A stretch of DNA of 64,000 bases from Fusarium oxysporum f. sp. lycopersici 4287 (GCF_000149955.1 NC_030996.1:1961301-2025300); one strand, 5' to 3'; positions 1 through 11,256 are shown, numbered from the stretch's first letter. A program made the numbers and translations. Notes: generated by a model not told the origin, from the sequence alone.

Positions 1-1262
1 TCTTGTAATCTTCCGGAGAGAAATTTCCGTGGCGGTCAACGACGCGTGACGCGTTGAAGACATTGCCAGTGTTGTCGTAGATGTCACCCCCCGAGAACGG
101 TAGGTAAGCTGTATACCAAGTATTCCTGTAATACAGAATTGGTGTGACGAGAGCGAAGAGGATGACCCATCCGGCGAAGACATTGGCTTGGGCCCAGAAG
201 GGGACGACGAGGGGAGAGCCGTTGTATGCGATTTGGGACCAGTCAAAAGTGGTGGGGAGATAGGCGAGACCTGTTGACATGCCAAAGAGGTTGTTGACGA
301 TGATGTTGTCTAACAGAAGTTAGTACTCAATACGATGAGTTGGTAGAGGGAGTGAACTTACTTGGTGCAGCCCAGCAGATGAAGGCAAAGGTGCTCAGTC
401 CAGTAAAGAGGAACCCAGGCAGCCAGTACTAATCAACTGTTAGCATCCGAATGAGAGCAGAGAACTATAAGTGGCACTTACCCACAACCAACCACCCGCA
501 AAGACGTAGACAAAGAAGCGATACCTCGAAATACTCCATCCATCAGCCTTTGGGTTCGCTCTCCCATGTAACGTCTGAAACAGCGCCGCATTAGCAAGCG
601 TAGAAGGCCAGACCATATGCGGCGGCTCAACAATAAACCGATAAGCCATACCAGCCATTCCAAGGCCAAACAGCTGCATAGTAAGCGCGAGTAAGAATTG
701 ATACCCGACGGGAGTCTTCAGGCCCAAGAACGCAGGCGCAACTTGAGCTTGAATAATATCCGTCGCCCAAGACGGTCCAAATGAGAGGTTTGACATGATA
801 GTAATCAGCGCATGCTCCTTGATGTTGAAGTGATGATCAGGATTAAGTGCAATCTCCCTCCCGAACACTCTAATCCTCATAATAGGAAGCGCATGCGCAA
901 GGGCCCTTCCAGCAGGATAAGCGACCAACTGCGCGACAAGCGATGAGATAGTCACACTGGGATATCTCATTGAAAAGAACTGATTGATACCCGTCCCGAG
1001 AATGGTAAACAGTAAACCTAGCGTCCAAGCACGGAGCGTATTAACAGGCATAGAGGGATCATCGACATTGGGGACATTGGCTCTGACTTCTGGTTGGGGC
1101 GAGTTGTCTGAGTCGATATCGTAGTGTTCGTCTATGCCGCTGATGGCGAAGGCAGTAGCTTTGTCGGGGTTGTCGATGATTTCTTCTGATGTGCCTTCGA
1201 TGGTACCATCTTCTTGTCTTGAAGGCTCAAGGTTGTCGGCGTATTCGACCTTGCGTGCCATG
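1..1262 (-). CDS. OPT-family oligopeptide transporter (3' part beyond left edge)
   Basis: Proton-coupled uptake of small peptides at the plasma membrane is the known role of the OPT family. Visible exons on the minus strand are 1262-482, 428-362 and 309 to the edge. Donors GTAAGT at 481 and 361 and TTAG acceptors keep one frame. The N-terminus is hydrophilic and acidic (about 75 residues). Then come membrane segments with family-typical text such as SSLVAQLVAYPAGRALAHAL, the NIKEHALITIMSN segment and, across the introns, WYWLPGFLFTGLSTFAFICW. I chose the ATG at 1262 (MARKVEYAD) over an upstream in-frame ATG at 1309 because it begins the acidic tail directly. The gene is head to head with the FAD oxidase that starts at 1820. 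The C-terminal half is missing only because the window ends. The family is clear; the substrate (tetra-/pentapeptides or glutathione-type) is not determinable. Confidence 0.9.
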
Positions 1263-1819
1263 ATGGCGGTCTCAATCACTAAGAAATGCCTAACGAGATG
1301 AACTGACACAAGAAGGAGATGAGGTCTTCTGAGGATGCATTGTTTTCTTGGCGCGAAGGTCTCGGCATTTTATAATTCTGGCTTATCGCGAGTCAAGTCA
1401 CATTCGATGCTACTCCCCTCCCCGGATTTCGGCAAATGTTAGTTTATCTGCCCCTCATGTAAGAAGAAGGTCCAAGCGATGTTGTCATTTGAGCTAGCGT
1501 CTGATTGGTCACCGGATCATCAGGTCCTTAGTTTCGGGGTTAAGGAGTATAATTGCTACCCTACCTTATCTTGACACTTTTTTAACTATCGACTAATTCT
1601 GATAAAGGTTGCCACTTGAGAACGATAAAGTAATGGTTTCTGCGGGGTAATCGACCTGAGGAAGGTCCAGCCTTGATTTGTCACGAGATACCGTATCGGT
1701 TCCGGTTACGGGCGTCATATCACTAATAAAACGGCCAGCTTCAGCGTCTGATAGCAAGTTTTGTTCTCAAACCTTATCTTTCATCTTTCCAGCTTAGTAC
1801 GAAGTTGGTTCTATCAATC
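1263..1819. promoter_or_regulatory. Shared divergent promoter, OPT transporter / FAD oxidase
   Basis: These 557 bases separate the start codons of two genes transcribed away from each other. No coding frame is supported here. The region is AT-rich in its middle (about 1540-1620) and pyrimidine-rich just before the ATG at 1820. I see no motif I would name with confidence. Confidence 0.5.
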
Positions 1820-3300
1820 ATGGCTCGCACAGTAGCACCTCTAAACAAGGACTCGTCCATCCTCATCATCGGAGCGTAAGTCTCAGCCCCCACCAATAAA
1901 CCATCAAGGCCAATCGCCAATTGTAATTATAGGGGAACTTTCGGTATCAGTACAGCCTACCATCTAGCTAAGCGTGGCTACACCAACATCACTTGTATCG
2001 ACCGCCACCCATGGCCAAGTCTAGACTCTGCTGGTCATGACTTGAATAAAGTGATGCGTACTGAGTACGACGAACCACTTTATACGCGCCTTGCTCTCGA
2101 AGCACTCGACGCTTGGAGAGATCCAGAATGGCATGATGTATTTTTTGAGACAGTAAGTTATCGATCTTAGTAGCCGTCCTTGCGACTTAGACTCACAAAA
2201 GCAGGGACGTATCACTACTACGACGGGCGACAAGAAAGCCGAGTCTTTCCTTGAGAAGTCTTACGAGAATCTCAAGAGAGCAGGAAAGGCCCAGAACCTG
2301 GAGCTCATCAGTGGTAGAGACGAAATCGTCAAACGTGTTCCCCAATTAAAGAATGCAGTCGGGATCGAGAACTGGAAGGGTCTTTACAACAGTCTCGGCG
2401 GTTGGGTCCACGCACGAAAAGCCCTTGAGAAATGGGCATTTCAGTCTGAGAAGATGGGCGTCAAATTTGTCTCTGGCCTTAGCGGTACGATGACGGGCCT
2501 TGAGCTTGATGCTTCTGACTCATTCACAGGAATTCGGGTCGCTTCTGGTGAGGTTCTTCATGCGGATCACTACATCCTCAGCACGGGCGCTGCATCGCCA
2601 CAACTACTCCCCGAGCTATCGCAGCAGTTATGGTCAAAATGCTGGACATTGGGGCATATCCAGCTTACTGATAAGGAGGCTGCTGAGTGGAAGGGAGTTC
2701 CCGTGATTGACAACTACGAGCTCGGGTTCATGTTTGAGCCAGATCCAGATACAAGTAGGTTACGCTTCAGATAGCGGCTTTAACCACTAGATCACTGACT
2801 GAGAAGCAGAGCTGATCAAGATCTGCGACAACAACCCTGGCTATCAATACCAAAAAGGCACCTTCGTCGATGGGAACGGCAAAACAACTCACTACTCCAT
2901 CCCCCGCTACTCAAGCGATCATCCCCAAGACGGGATCCCCCGCGAAGCAGAGATCGCCATACGTAAATTCATCAACACCGTCATGCCTCAATTCTCCGAC
3001 CGACCCCTCCTCGATGCACGAGTATGCTGGTGCACTGATTCACCAGATGCACACTGGCTGATCGATCGCCATCCGAAAAATAAAGATCTACTTCTCGCAA
3101 CGGGGGATTCCGGACATGCTTTTAAAATGTTTCCAATTATTGGAAAGTATATCGCTGATGCATTGGAAGGTCATGAGACGGGGTTGAGGAAGGAATGGGC
3201 TTATGGAGGACGAGTTGCGAAACCGACTTCACACCGGCCTGATACTGAGATCAAGGACTTGAGGGATGTTATGGGTATCAAGACTGAAACGAAGCTGTAA
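1820..3300 (+). CDS. FAD-dependent amine oxidase, fructosyl-amino-acid/saccharopine oxidase type
   Basis: Exons are 1820-1875, 1933-2152, 2205-2754 and 2810-3300, giving 438 residues, the usual length of fungal fructosyl-amino-acid oxidases (amadoriases) and saccharopine oxidases. The N-terminal dinucleotide-binding motif IIGAGTFG is created by the first splice (GC|G), which supports that intron. The active-site region CWCTDSPDAHWLIDRHP and the late FAD-contact segment LATGDSGHAFKMFP are typical of this DAO-fold family, which uses O2 to oxidise a secondary amine, releasing H2O2. The protein ends in TKL, a weak variant of the peroxisomal PTS1 signal, which would fit an H2O2-producing enzyme. 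It shares a promoter with the peptide transporter. Whether the substrate is a glycated amino acid, saccharopine or another N-alkyl amino acid cannot be settled here. Confidence 0.88.
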
Positions 3301-3505
3301 ATTCCTATTATAATTGTAGCTAGTGGACCTTTCATTGGATGCAATTGCCTCACCAGGCAATAAAGTTTGAAATGTCTATCCCAAGTGACAAAAAGTTGAA
3401 TTATGTCTAGATTTAGAGGACCTAAGTCTAGTAATTTCTGGCACCTTGCTATAAGGTCGCAAGCAACCATCAGAACTAGATCATCTGCCGAAACCCCATT
3501 CCATC

Positions 3506-4475
3506 TCAAGGACTTTCACAGCCCTCATAGTAGTCATAAACAGACACATCATCAATCTGAATCTTGACCGTTCCCGCCGACGGCTGGCTGCTGCAAAAGA
3601 ACCCAATCGACAACCTCTGGTTATCATTCTCGGCAGTAATGCGATACTCCTGCTCATAATACTGGCCCTGCACAATTTGTTCATCGCCATCGACAGAAAA
3701 GAACTGCGAGTTCGCACCCCCAGAGCCAGCGAATGTACCGATTCGACACTCCTCTGATTGGAGAGGTTGTCCTTCGATGAGGACCCAGTGATACTTGAAG
3801 ATGTATTCATGGCCGGCGACGGTATTGGTAAGTTGTTGGAGGATGGATGAGCTTCCTCCGATTGCGGCGTCGGGGTAAGAATATGCCCTGGGGACTTATT
3901 AGTAGTGTGGTTTGTGAGGGGGGCTGGACTGACATAGAGCGGGCTCCTGTTCTGGGGTTGTTGGTTGTCAGAGATGAGACGCCGAGCATGATCCACGGTT
4001 CGACAGTGGGCTGTCCATTGCCGTCTAGATCATCGAAAGAAGGGTTTTGGACATAGTTGGTGTAGTCTCCTGTGAACTCGCACACTGGCGCAGCAGAGGC
4101 CGTCGCAGTTGCTGTCGTAGAGACATCGGAGGCCTCGGTGCTGGTAGAAACGAACTCGGTGGTAGTTGCGTCAAGGGTCGCGGCTTCGGTCGTTGAGGTG
4201 AACAAAGTGGAGGAATCGCCAGTAGTGCTTGAGGCCTCAGAAGAAACAGTCGTCGCTGAGCTTTCCACAGACGTGGCGGCCGAAGAAGTGTCAATCGTTT
4301 CCGAGATCTCAGTCGAGAGCGAGTTCGTAGCAGTCAGAGAAGCTTCGGTCGCAGCCGTGCTGGAGGTTCCCAAGCTTGAACTCGTGACACGAGTAATCGG
4401 CTTACAAGGCCCAGCGCTAACCTGGCCACAGAGGGCGAAAGCTGCAACGGCAGCGGAGTACTTGAGCAACATCAT
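3506..4475 (-). CDS. Secreted Ser/Thr-rich protein with C-terminal carbohydrate-binding-like domain
   Basis: Exons on the minus strand are 4475-3934 and 3887-3506, with donor GTCAGT and acceptor CCCCAG preceded by CTACTAAT; 307 residues. A signal peptide (MMLLKYSAAVAAFALCGQVSA) is followed by about 110 residues of Ser/Thr-rich, probably O-glycosylated linker. Then comes a domain of about 150 residues beginning CEFTGDYTNYVQNPSFDD and ending in KIQIDDVSVYDYY, the layout of CBM4/9-like jelly-roll domains common in fungal wall or secreted proteins. There is no catalytic domain and no clear GPI signal. The gene is convergent with the FAD oxidase (about 200 bases between ends). Role is probably cell-wall or extracellular polysaccharide binding; that is inference from domain layout. 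Confidence 0.8.
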
Positions 4476-5652
4476 ATTTACAAAGAATAAATTAACGAAC
4501 GGAAGGGCGTCGAAGCGCAAAATTGAGGAACGAGTGGATGGCGATTCGATTAAACATTCTAGGGACCCAGCTGTATTTAATACTCCTTTATAGAAGACTT
4601 TTTGTAATTTCCGACACTGCGCTATTGGCTTAGCAATTCGATAGTTCACGATCGCGCGAAGTGGTGTTTACAGCTTAGCCTGGTGGCTACAAGCTAATTT
4701 TTAAGCCTTAGCTTGACCGGATAAGATAAGATAAGATCGGCCAAGAAGTTCTTATTATTTACTTGGCCATCGACCCGTTTAGAAGGATAGAGATACACGA
4801 GAATCTCAGATTTCTTCCCACTGAACATTTCCCTGTCCCGCGTATCATTCGCAAGCGCGATCTGAGTCTTCAGCTTTGCGCCAAGTTCTAGAAACTCTTG
4901 ACCAATACAGCTAGACCTCAACAAGCTCTGGAATGTTACTATCTGCGTGCCGTGCCTAGGGTGGTTGAGAGTGATCACCGGCCGAGTCGGCCTCAATGCT
5001 ATGCTGAACCAAGAACAGGCCACGAGCATGAGCAATTAAAAAAGCCCACGTTTTTGCCGATCCTCATTGTAATATTCTGTGCTCTTATTCCCAGCTCGGT
5101 GTCATTTCGATACTTCATTCGCATCTCACAGTTTCACGCAGCTTCCCCTCCTCGTCCTCCATTCTTGCGACAGTATCACATACCACCTGTTGCTTCGTAC
5201 AACACAAACGGAAACGGCAGTTACCCCGCGATATGTGATATCAGTCAAGGTCTCGACTCTTTCCTCCTCATGTCTCAGACAATGTGCAATATTCACATGT
5301 AAGCGCTGCAAACTCTACTGGAGTATTCAGATACGTGATGCAATTATCTGCGAGTGAGTGCATATATGACGGCAGTTGCTGCGCTTCTGAGCTTTTCGGG
5401 CAGGTATCTTGGAATTGTGGCGGGCTGAGCAATGTGTGTCTCGGTCGTACTGGGATATCATTGGTGGTGAAGGTTCTGTGTCACGTCGGCTGGGACTGAT
5501 CCGTGAGACTCCGCATCTCCTCTCAGCTTGGCTTTGTACTTGGATTTGGGATCTTTTATGTATATAATCTCGACCATATTGAGCAGGCCTTGCTCATTTA
5601 CTTTTTCAAAAGACTCTCAGTCTCTTTCTTCGTATTAACTTCACTGTCCAAC
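4476..5652. other. Intergenic region, no gene supported
   Basis: Several short open frames overlap here on both strands, but none has a signal peptide, domain or splice structure that convinces. It holds a GATA cluster (4720-4735) upstream of the secreted-protein gene. A TATA-like stretch (tatataatc, near 5563-5571) lies about 90 bases before the PSD-like start at 5653. Confidence 0.5.
4720..4735. promoter_or_regulatory. Three tandem GATAAG sites
   Basis: GATAAG occurs at 4720, 4725 and 4730 with a 5-base period, about 250 bases upstream of the start codon of the minus-strand secreted-protein gene (4475). GATAAG is the binding site of fungal GATA factors such as AreA/NIT2. Regulation of this gene by nitrogen status is inference. 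Confidence 0.45.
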
Positions 5653-7002
5653 ATGACCTCACTCCCTCTCACAGCCCATCGCCCCATCGGCAAATGGCTC
5701 CCCGAGCAACGCTCAGCGATCCAGGACTGGATCGCCTCCAAGCTCAAGCAAGCCAAAAAGAGGAACTATGCTTCTCTTGACCCCAACCCCAAGATCGATG
5801 CTTTTCAGAATCTCGTCAATGACACCCCCTACCTCAAGACTCTTGCCAACGACATGTTCACTCAATCTTCCAAGTACTATGACCCCACTGGTGAACCAGC
5901 CCTCAAGACCTTTGATGAATTCATCGCTGTCGTCAGGCTCATTATCCAATCTGCCCCTCCCTTCTTTGATAAGCAAGATCCTCCTACTGCCATGGGGATG
6001 ATTGGGTTTCCTATTAATGCTGTGCTTGATTGGCCCATGGGAACTATTGCTGGCTATGAGTTCTGGCTTCTCCCTGAGGTCAACGCCTCGTTCAAGGGCA
6101 TTCTTGACACTTGGGGTTCGTTCTTGGAGTCTTCTGGCTCCCAGTCCGGTCTAGAGGGTTGGTTATCCAAGGATGCCCTCCATATGCTTGCCACTGTAGC
6201 CAACACTGGTGAACTTTGCGGCCCAACATTTGATGAGATCTTCATTTGCGATCCATCCGCAAAATACTATGGCTACAAGTCGTGGGACGATTTCTTCACG
6301 CGAGAGTTCAGAGAGGGCATGCGCCCGATCGTCTGTCCAGACGACGCCCCTCCAACCCCAGAATATCCTGATCCAACCCTCGTCATCACCAATGCATGCG
6401 AATCCGCTCCCCTCCAAGTCGCCGAGCACGTCAAGCTCCACGATCAATTCTGGCTCAAGTCCCAGCCCTACTCCCTCGACAGAATGCTCAACTCCAACCC
6501 CAACACCAGCAAACTCGTCGACGGCACCGTTTACCAAGCCTTCCTCAGTGCAAAGAGCTATCATCGCTGGCACGCGCCCGTCAGTGGTAAAGTCGTCGAC
6601 ATTGAGCTCGTTCCCGGGTCGTACTACAGTGAGAACTACTTTGAGGGCCTGGCGGGTAATCCAGATGATCCTGACCCCGCGGCGCCGAACTACTCGCAGC
6701 CTTATATCAGCGCAGTAGCTACGCGGGGCATTATCTGGATTCAGGCTGATAACCCCAAGATTGGGCTCATGGCTATTGTGTTCATCGGCATGGCTGAAGT
6801 GTCAGGCTGTGAGTTTATTGTTGAGAAGGACGCTCATATTACAAAGGGACAGCAGATTGGCATGTTTCACTTTGGTGGAAGTTCGCACTGCATGATCTTC
6901 CAGCCGGGTGTTAAGCTGTTGTGGAAGCGTCCGCCTCCTTATGATATGGATACGGAGAATAACAGCCGCGTGAACAGTCTGCTGGCTGTTGTCGGTAACT
7001 AG
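5653..7002 (+). CDS. Phosphatidylserine-decarboxylase-like enzyme (PsiD-type)
   Basis: A single exon of 449 residues. The frame is open upstream to 5503, but the ATG at 5653 (MTSLPLTAHRPIGKWLP) follows a TATA-like element and matches the usual start of this family. The N-terminal half (residues about 30-190) corresponds to the PSDC-type extension. The C-terminal half carries the PSD domain: KSYHRWHAPVSGKV, GMAEVSGCEFIVEKDAHITKG and the self-cleavage motif FHFGGSSHCMIF near residue 420. Cleavage before a Ser generates the pyruvoyl cofactor in known PSD enzymes. There is no transmembrane or mitochondrial leader, so it is unlike the housekeeping Psd1/Psd2. This soluble fungal subgroup includes the tryptophan decarboxylase PsiD, so the substrate may be an aromatic amino acid rather than a phospholipid. 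Confidence 0.88.
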   Translation: MTSLPLTAHRPIGKWLPEQRSAIQDWIASKLKQAKKRNYASLDPNPKIDAFQNLVNDTPYLKTLANDMFTQSSKYYDPTGEPALKTFDEFIAVVRLIIQSAPPFFDKQDPPTAMGMIGFPINAVLDWPMGTIAGYEFWLLPEVNASFKGILDTWGSFLESSGSQSGLEGWLSKDALHMLATVANTGELCGPTFDEIFICDPSAKYYGYKSWDDFFTREFREGMRPIVCPDDAPPTPEYPDPTLVITNACESAPLQVAEHVKLHDQFWLKSQPYSLDRMLNSNPNTSKLVDGTVYQAFLSAKSYHRWHAPVSGKVVDIELVPGSYYSENYFEGLAGNPDDPDPAAPNYSQPYISAVATRGIIWIQADNPKIGLMAIVFIGMAEVSGCEFIVEKDAHITKGQQIGMFHFGGSSHCMIFQPGVKLLWKRPPPYDMDTENNSRVNSLLAVVGN

Positions 7003-7555
7003 AGGTATTTGGCAGTGGCTCTTGTTTATCTCGATAGGCCTATCTCGGGTGGAATCACAGAGGCTATGAACTTAGTTTCGCGTTCCTGAAAGTGAGACTC
7101 GCAGAGTCGTTATCAATCATTGACTGGTGATGGCGGCGAGTTTTGGCAGACACAGCATGGTTGGAGAGTGCACGGGAAGGAAATGAAGAAGGCCACGAAA
7201 TTTCTAGTCTAGGACAGAAATACAAGACTGTAATGTGTCTGATACTTTGCCGACACTTCACCCTGATAGAGTGAGGGTCATATCCATGGCCATCTTTCCT
7301 TCAATGACCCAAACTTTCGCGGCCATGATACTCCCCATACAATATCGCGATCGGGACTAGTAAAGAATCCTACCTCAGGTTTATTCCCGCACTTGCTATA
7401 AACAAATAGTTAGCCCAGTCATTGCGGCGGGATGCTTTTTGAAGCGACTTGCTTCTGTAAAGACATTGGCTCGCTTGCGTCGAATGCAAATGCATGGCAG
7501 TCCTCCGACCACCCAAGCTCTGTTTATCCTCCCCAAGTTGATACGAGCGTGCTGC

Positions 7556-8308
7556 TCAGCGGCTGTTCATGTCGTTGACCAGGATCTCGTTCCACTTGCG
7601 ATACCCAAACTCGTTCAAGTGAACATTGTCCTCACTCATAATCCTCGCCTGGTCATCTCCAAAAAGGAGGAACTCGCACTCATTCTCACCAGCGATAGCC
7701 TTGAGCTTGTTATTGGCGTCCTCAATCACATCAAGACCCAGACCGCGCTGGATGAACAACGCAGTGATGACGATGGTCATGTCAGGAAACTCAGTGCGCA
7801 GCTGCTTGATCAACGCACCGTAAGCATCCGCATCGCCCTTTAGAAGACCCTGCTTCTTGAGATTGTTGGATCCCATGTGGATGTACATAGTCTTGATATT
7901 TGGCTGATGCTGCTTGAGAAGGCGGACGAGACCTTGGTCCATGCGGTATTGAACATTCAAGATCTTGTCACCCCCAACACCGAGGTTGAGGATACGCGAG
8001 TCTTTGTTGATGCTCAGGATTCGGCCCGTGGCCTTGAAGCGCTCTGCACCGATGGCGCCGAGGATAGCGGTGGTGTATTGGCCCGGGTTGTTCTTGATCT
8101 GGGGAACGTGGGTATTGTGGTGGGTTTGGTGAGATCGAAGCTTGAACATCTCGTCGGCGGATGGTTCGACGCTCACGAATTTACCGGTTGTTTTGAATCG
8201 CTCGAAGAGGCTGTCGCCGAGGACAGCGACGGTGTATTCACCCGGATTAGCCTTGATCTCGGGGACATGAGTGTTGTGGTGAGTCTCGTGAGATCTTTGC
8301 TTGAACAT
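7556..8308 (-). CDS. SGNH/GDSL-type hydrolase with duplicated N-terminal segment
   Basis: A 250-residue cytosolic-looking protein. Catalytic blocks visible are the GDS nucleophile in VAVLGDSLFERF, the MGSNN block (usually GTND/GxN) and DNVHLNEFG with the Asp-His pair near the C-terminus, as in PAF-acetylhydrolase-IB-like esterases. The first 43 residues (from MFKQRSHETHHNTHVP) are repeated at residues about 53-95 (MFKLRSHQTHHNTHVP) with roughly two-thirds identity. The second copy has lost the nucleophile: GDSLFE has become GAIGAE. The frame is open upstream to 8413, and a GTAAGT at 8417-8412 suggests a 5' intron, so the true start could lie further upstream; ATG 8308 is the first that begins the repeated unit. 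An ester- or acetyl-hydrolase function is likely, but the substrate is unknown. Confidence 0.8.
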   Translation of the reverse strand: MFKQRSHETHHNTHVPEIKANPGEYTVAVLGDSLFERFKTTGKFVSVEPSADEMFKLRSHQTHHNTHVPQIKNNPGQYTTAILGAIGAERFKATGRILSINKDSRILNLGVGGDKILNVQYRMDQGLVRLLKQHQPNIKTMYIHMGSNNLKKQGLLKGDADAYGALIKQLRTEFPDMTIVITALFIQRGLGLDVIEDANNKLKAIAGENECEFLLFGDDQARIMSEDNVHLNEFGYRKWNEILVNDMNSR

Positions 8309-9895
8309 CTTGGTCGATTTAGCGATTGTCGCGATGTATGTTCGTGGGGAAGAAGTGACGAACAAATAAATGGACGCGTAGGCGAACACCTTTTGTGCTC
8401 CTGTCAGCGACAACTTACTCAGCGAAAACCCGTCAAACGAGGCTCTTTCAACGCGCGACAGTCAGCGCTGCCGAAGGAGTCATTCGGTAGAACTCAACTT
8501 ACAATGCCAAAAGGGAAAAGGGCCCTTGTCTCGGGAATAACGTTTGTGGATGCGTGTGCAGGGTTGGGAGTGGTTAGAGTTGTGAAGAGGAGAAAGCTAA
8601 AATGAGTCTAGCAGGGATAAATAGCAGGGGGTGGCTGCCTAACGTCCAATGGCCATTCACCTGTTGCCCCGCCACGCACTGCGACTTTCACAAGCAGCCA
8701 CTGAGTTATGCAAACTGTTTGTGCACTGGCATAAAGCGCTTGCTACCCTGGGACCTGACACAGCTGAATTTGCCTGGCTGCAATCAAGTACAATCATCTC
8801 CCATTCACGATATATCAGAGCATGATGGGAAACATCTTTTGCAGTCGTTTTGTTATTTATCGAAAAGCAGATTTGTTGACCGCATCAGCTATTGTTCATT
8901 ACTATATTCGAGTACCATTTTTGTTCTTTGCCCCATCGCAAACCTGGTGCAGTTGAAAAGCAAGCGTGTCCGAACAAATGACAGCAACACTGCCCATTCT
9001 TACGCTTGTCACCAATTTGCTGTGCCTTAAATGCCTGGTCCGTCAAACGTCTTCCGAAACCATCAACAAAATATTTGCTTTCTGATCTGTTGCTCTTCTG
9101 GTCTTGCAATACGATATACTTGCCTGGCGTCACGCTTTAGGCGAGAGTTCAATATTCAGAAACACTTATCAAACATCTTTTCATGGTCTTTATACTGTTT
9201 TTAAGCCAGATACAACACAAGAGGTCAACTTGCTCTATTGCATGGCCCCTTTGCTACGCAGTATCATGCCACACAACCAGGATAAGCGATTCCTTTATTA
9301 ATCTGTCTGTTGAGTTACAAAAGCAACCAGGAAAACACCAAAGTCGGGGTCATATGACAGGATACTGTTTTTTGGCAGCCGCAAGACCCTCTTGCGACCA
9401 CAGTCGGATTTACACCATGAAACATCTGTAGATCAATCTTGACATCCCCAGCACAGCAAGCACAACAAACCTGTCGCCTGTCAAGCCTCTTCGGTAGAAA
9501 ACCGAGGTGTGCCTGCCACGCGTGTTTTGCATTTGCACTAGATTGGCCAAGACGGACATACATATCCTGATGCGTCGGAGATGGATCTCGAAGGCACCTT
9601 CTTGGCCTTAGATGACCCCTTGGTTTACATGATGGTGGTATTCTCCAAATGATCTGCAAGACACTAGAAATTTCTGTTTGTCAGTGAAAGGGCTTCCCCT
9701 CACGGCAGAGGACACGGGTAGTAAACGCGGCGGTAAAATTACAAGCGTGATTCAATATCATGCAAAAGCCACATGGCAACCTAGACCTTCAGCATATGCA
9801 TAGTGTACACTCAAATCTCAGCTCAGAGAATTAGCTAACAGCATTAATTCTCTCAAAGTCTAGATATTCCCCAGACTTTTCTTTCCTTCCCCGCG
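8309..9895. other. Intergenic region, no gene supported
   Basis: This stretch holds only short overlapping frames without recognisable domains. Candidate GTAAGT donors near 8412-8417 and about 8497 (minus strand) suggest it contains the 5' untranslated exon(s) and promoter of the SGNH hydrolase. Nothing else is visible. Confidence 0.45.
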
Positions 9896-10191
9896 ATGGT
9901 TCGACACGCCAAGCAAATCCCCACGATTCCCGGCCTACCGGACGCCGAGAAAAGAGAAAGACACAAAGCCCTCAACAACCAAGCAAAAGGAACAAGGAAA
10001 TACCATGACGAGTACCCAAGAGATCGCTCCACCAGAAGAGAAAAACTCGTTCGACTTGACCGTGTGTAACTGGCGCTTGGCATACTTGGCAGTCTTGGCT
10101 GGCGCGTCGCAACGGCCGCATTCTCCAACTCGTCTCCGTTTTCTCGTTTATGGGGTTCCCCGTGGGGTCAGTGAGAAGTTCCGCTGTTTAA
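9896..10191 (+). CDS. Possible small basic protein (weak prediction)
   Basis: An ATG at 9896 opens 56 codons rich in Arg and Lys. Splicing CGT|GTGTAA at 10063 to TTGGCAG|TCT at 10092 continues in frame for 32 more codons ending SFMGFPVGSVRSSAV. The product of about 88 residues would have a charged first part and a short hydrophobic stretch near the end. I do not recognise it. The donor is poor and the intron only 29 bases, which is too short for most fungal introns, so this may be chance. It is listed because the two flanking frames look more coding-like than their surroundings. Confidence 0.15.
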
Positions 10192-11256
10192 GAGATTTCA
10201 ATGCAGATGTCAAGAGAAAAAAGTCGAATGTTGTGATCTAAGATGATCTGATGTGCCCCATCTGTGCTTCCTTACCCCAGACTTGGCTAAATTTGACACT
10301 GTTGGCCCTGTAAAGAGTGAAGAAGAAGAATGACAGCACATTGGAATGAAGCGAGGAGATGGACTCTTACCTACCCCGATGATTCAACAAATTGGCCTCA
10401 TTCCTATTGGTCATCCTTATTTTAAGCATGAATAAGTTGGGGCACAGAAAGGCGGAGTAAAGAGGAGACCGCTCGTCTCGTCAGAGTTTGGGGGTCAGCA
10501 TAGTTTCTCATCTCGCCTAAAAAACTGCACATCTCTCTTCTCACCCCAAATTTGCATTCAGAGAGCCAAGAAAAGGCCAAGATAAAACCCCATCTGCACC
10601 AGCTTGCCATCGATGTGGTAATTCTTCCGCTCGTCCGCCACGTGTCGGCTATGTCAAATGCTGCAGCCTCAAATGATAGCCGCCCCTTGAAAAATCACCG
10701 ACTACACCTTCAGCTTCAATATGGTGATATTGGCGGTATTTTGAGCTTACGACCCCAGAAAAAGACGCATTACCAAAACGCGGAGCCGTTGTCACAGCCT
10801 TGGCATGTGGGGAGGACAGCAAAATCCGGGGATCATGAGAAGATATCTGCATCTCGTCAACGCAGATATGGGCCGAGATTGTGAAGGAGATATGACGAGC
10901 CTTGGCTGTAACCTCGTGTGGATATTGTCCGAGGCTCCCACACGAATGGGAGTGATTGGATAAGGCGTTACAGCTGCCAAGACAAGCCTCGCGTGGCAAT
11001 GGTTGAGCTTGCATATGCTTGGCGTTGGATAACAGAATCTGCGATATGGAGAATCTACCTTGGGGTTTGTGGGGAGTTCCAGATATTTTGAGTCTTTTTG
11101 CCCACGGGGTAAGAAATATCTTGGCTTTGGTATAAAACTGGTCCCTCGTCCACCTTTATTTCTCTTCCGTCGATCATCCAGCATCGTCTTCTCAGGGTTG
11201 AAACTACTCCCCTTTCTTCTTTGGCATTCTCTTCAAACATCAACTTGGTAGCCAAG
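10192..11256. other. Long upstream region of the ACS permease
   Basis: About 1.06 kb without a convincing gene. The last 130 bases are pyrimidine-rich (for example 11150-11220), as is usual upstream of strongly used fungal start codons. Nothing else is recognisable. Confidence 0.45.

Noticed and set aside
3481..3996. 171-codon minus-strand frame overlapping the secreted CBM-like protein
   Set aside because: It reads through the intron in a different frame; the spliced frame gives a coherent signal peptide and domain.
8037..8183. An intron removing the second copy of the SGNH repeat
   Set aside because: A GTGAGC donor and an in-frame AG exist, but there is no branch-site sequence, and the removed piece is protein-like and homologous to copy 1.
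9315..9659. 114-codon minus-strand frame in the gap before 9.9 kb
   Set aside because: No domain, signal peptide or splice support, and an odd Cys/Arg/Trp composition; probably chance.
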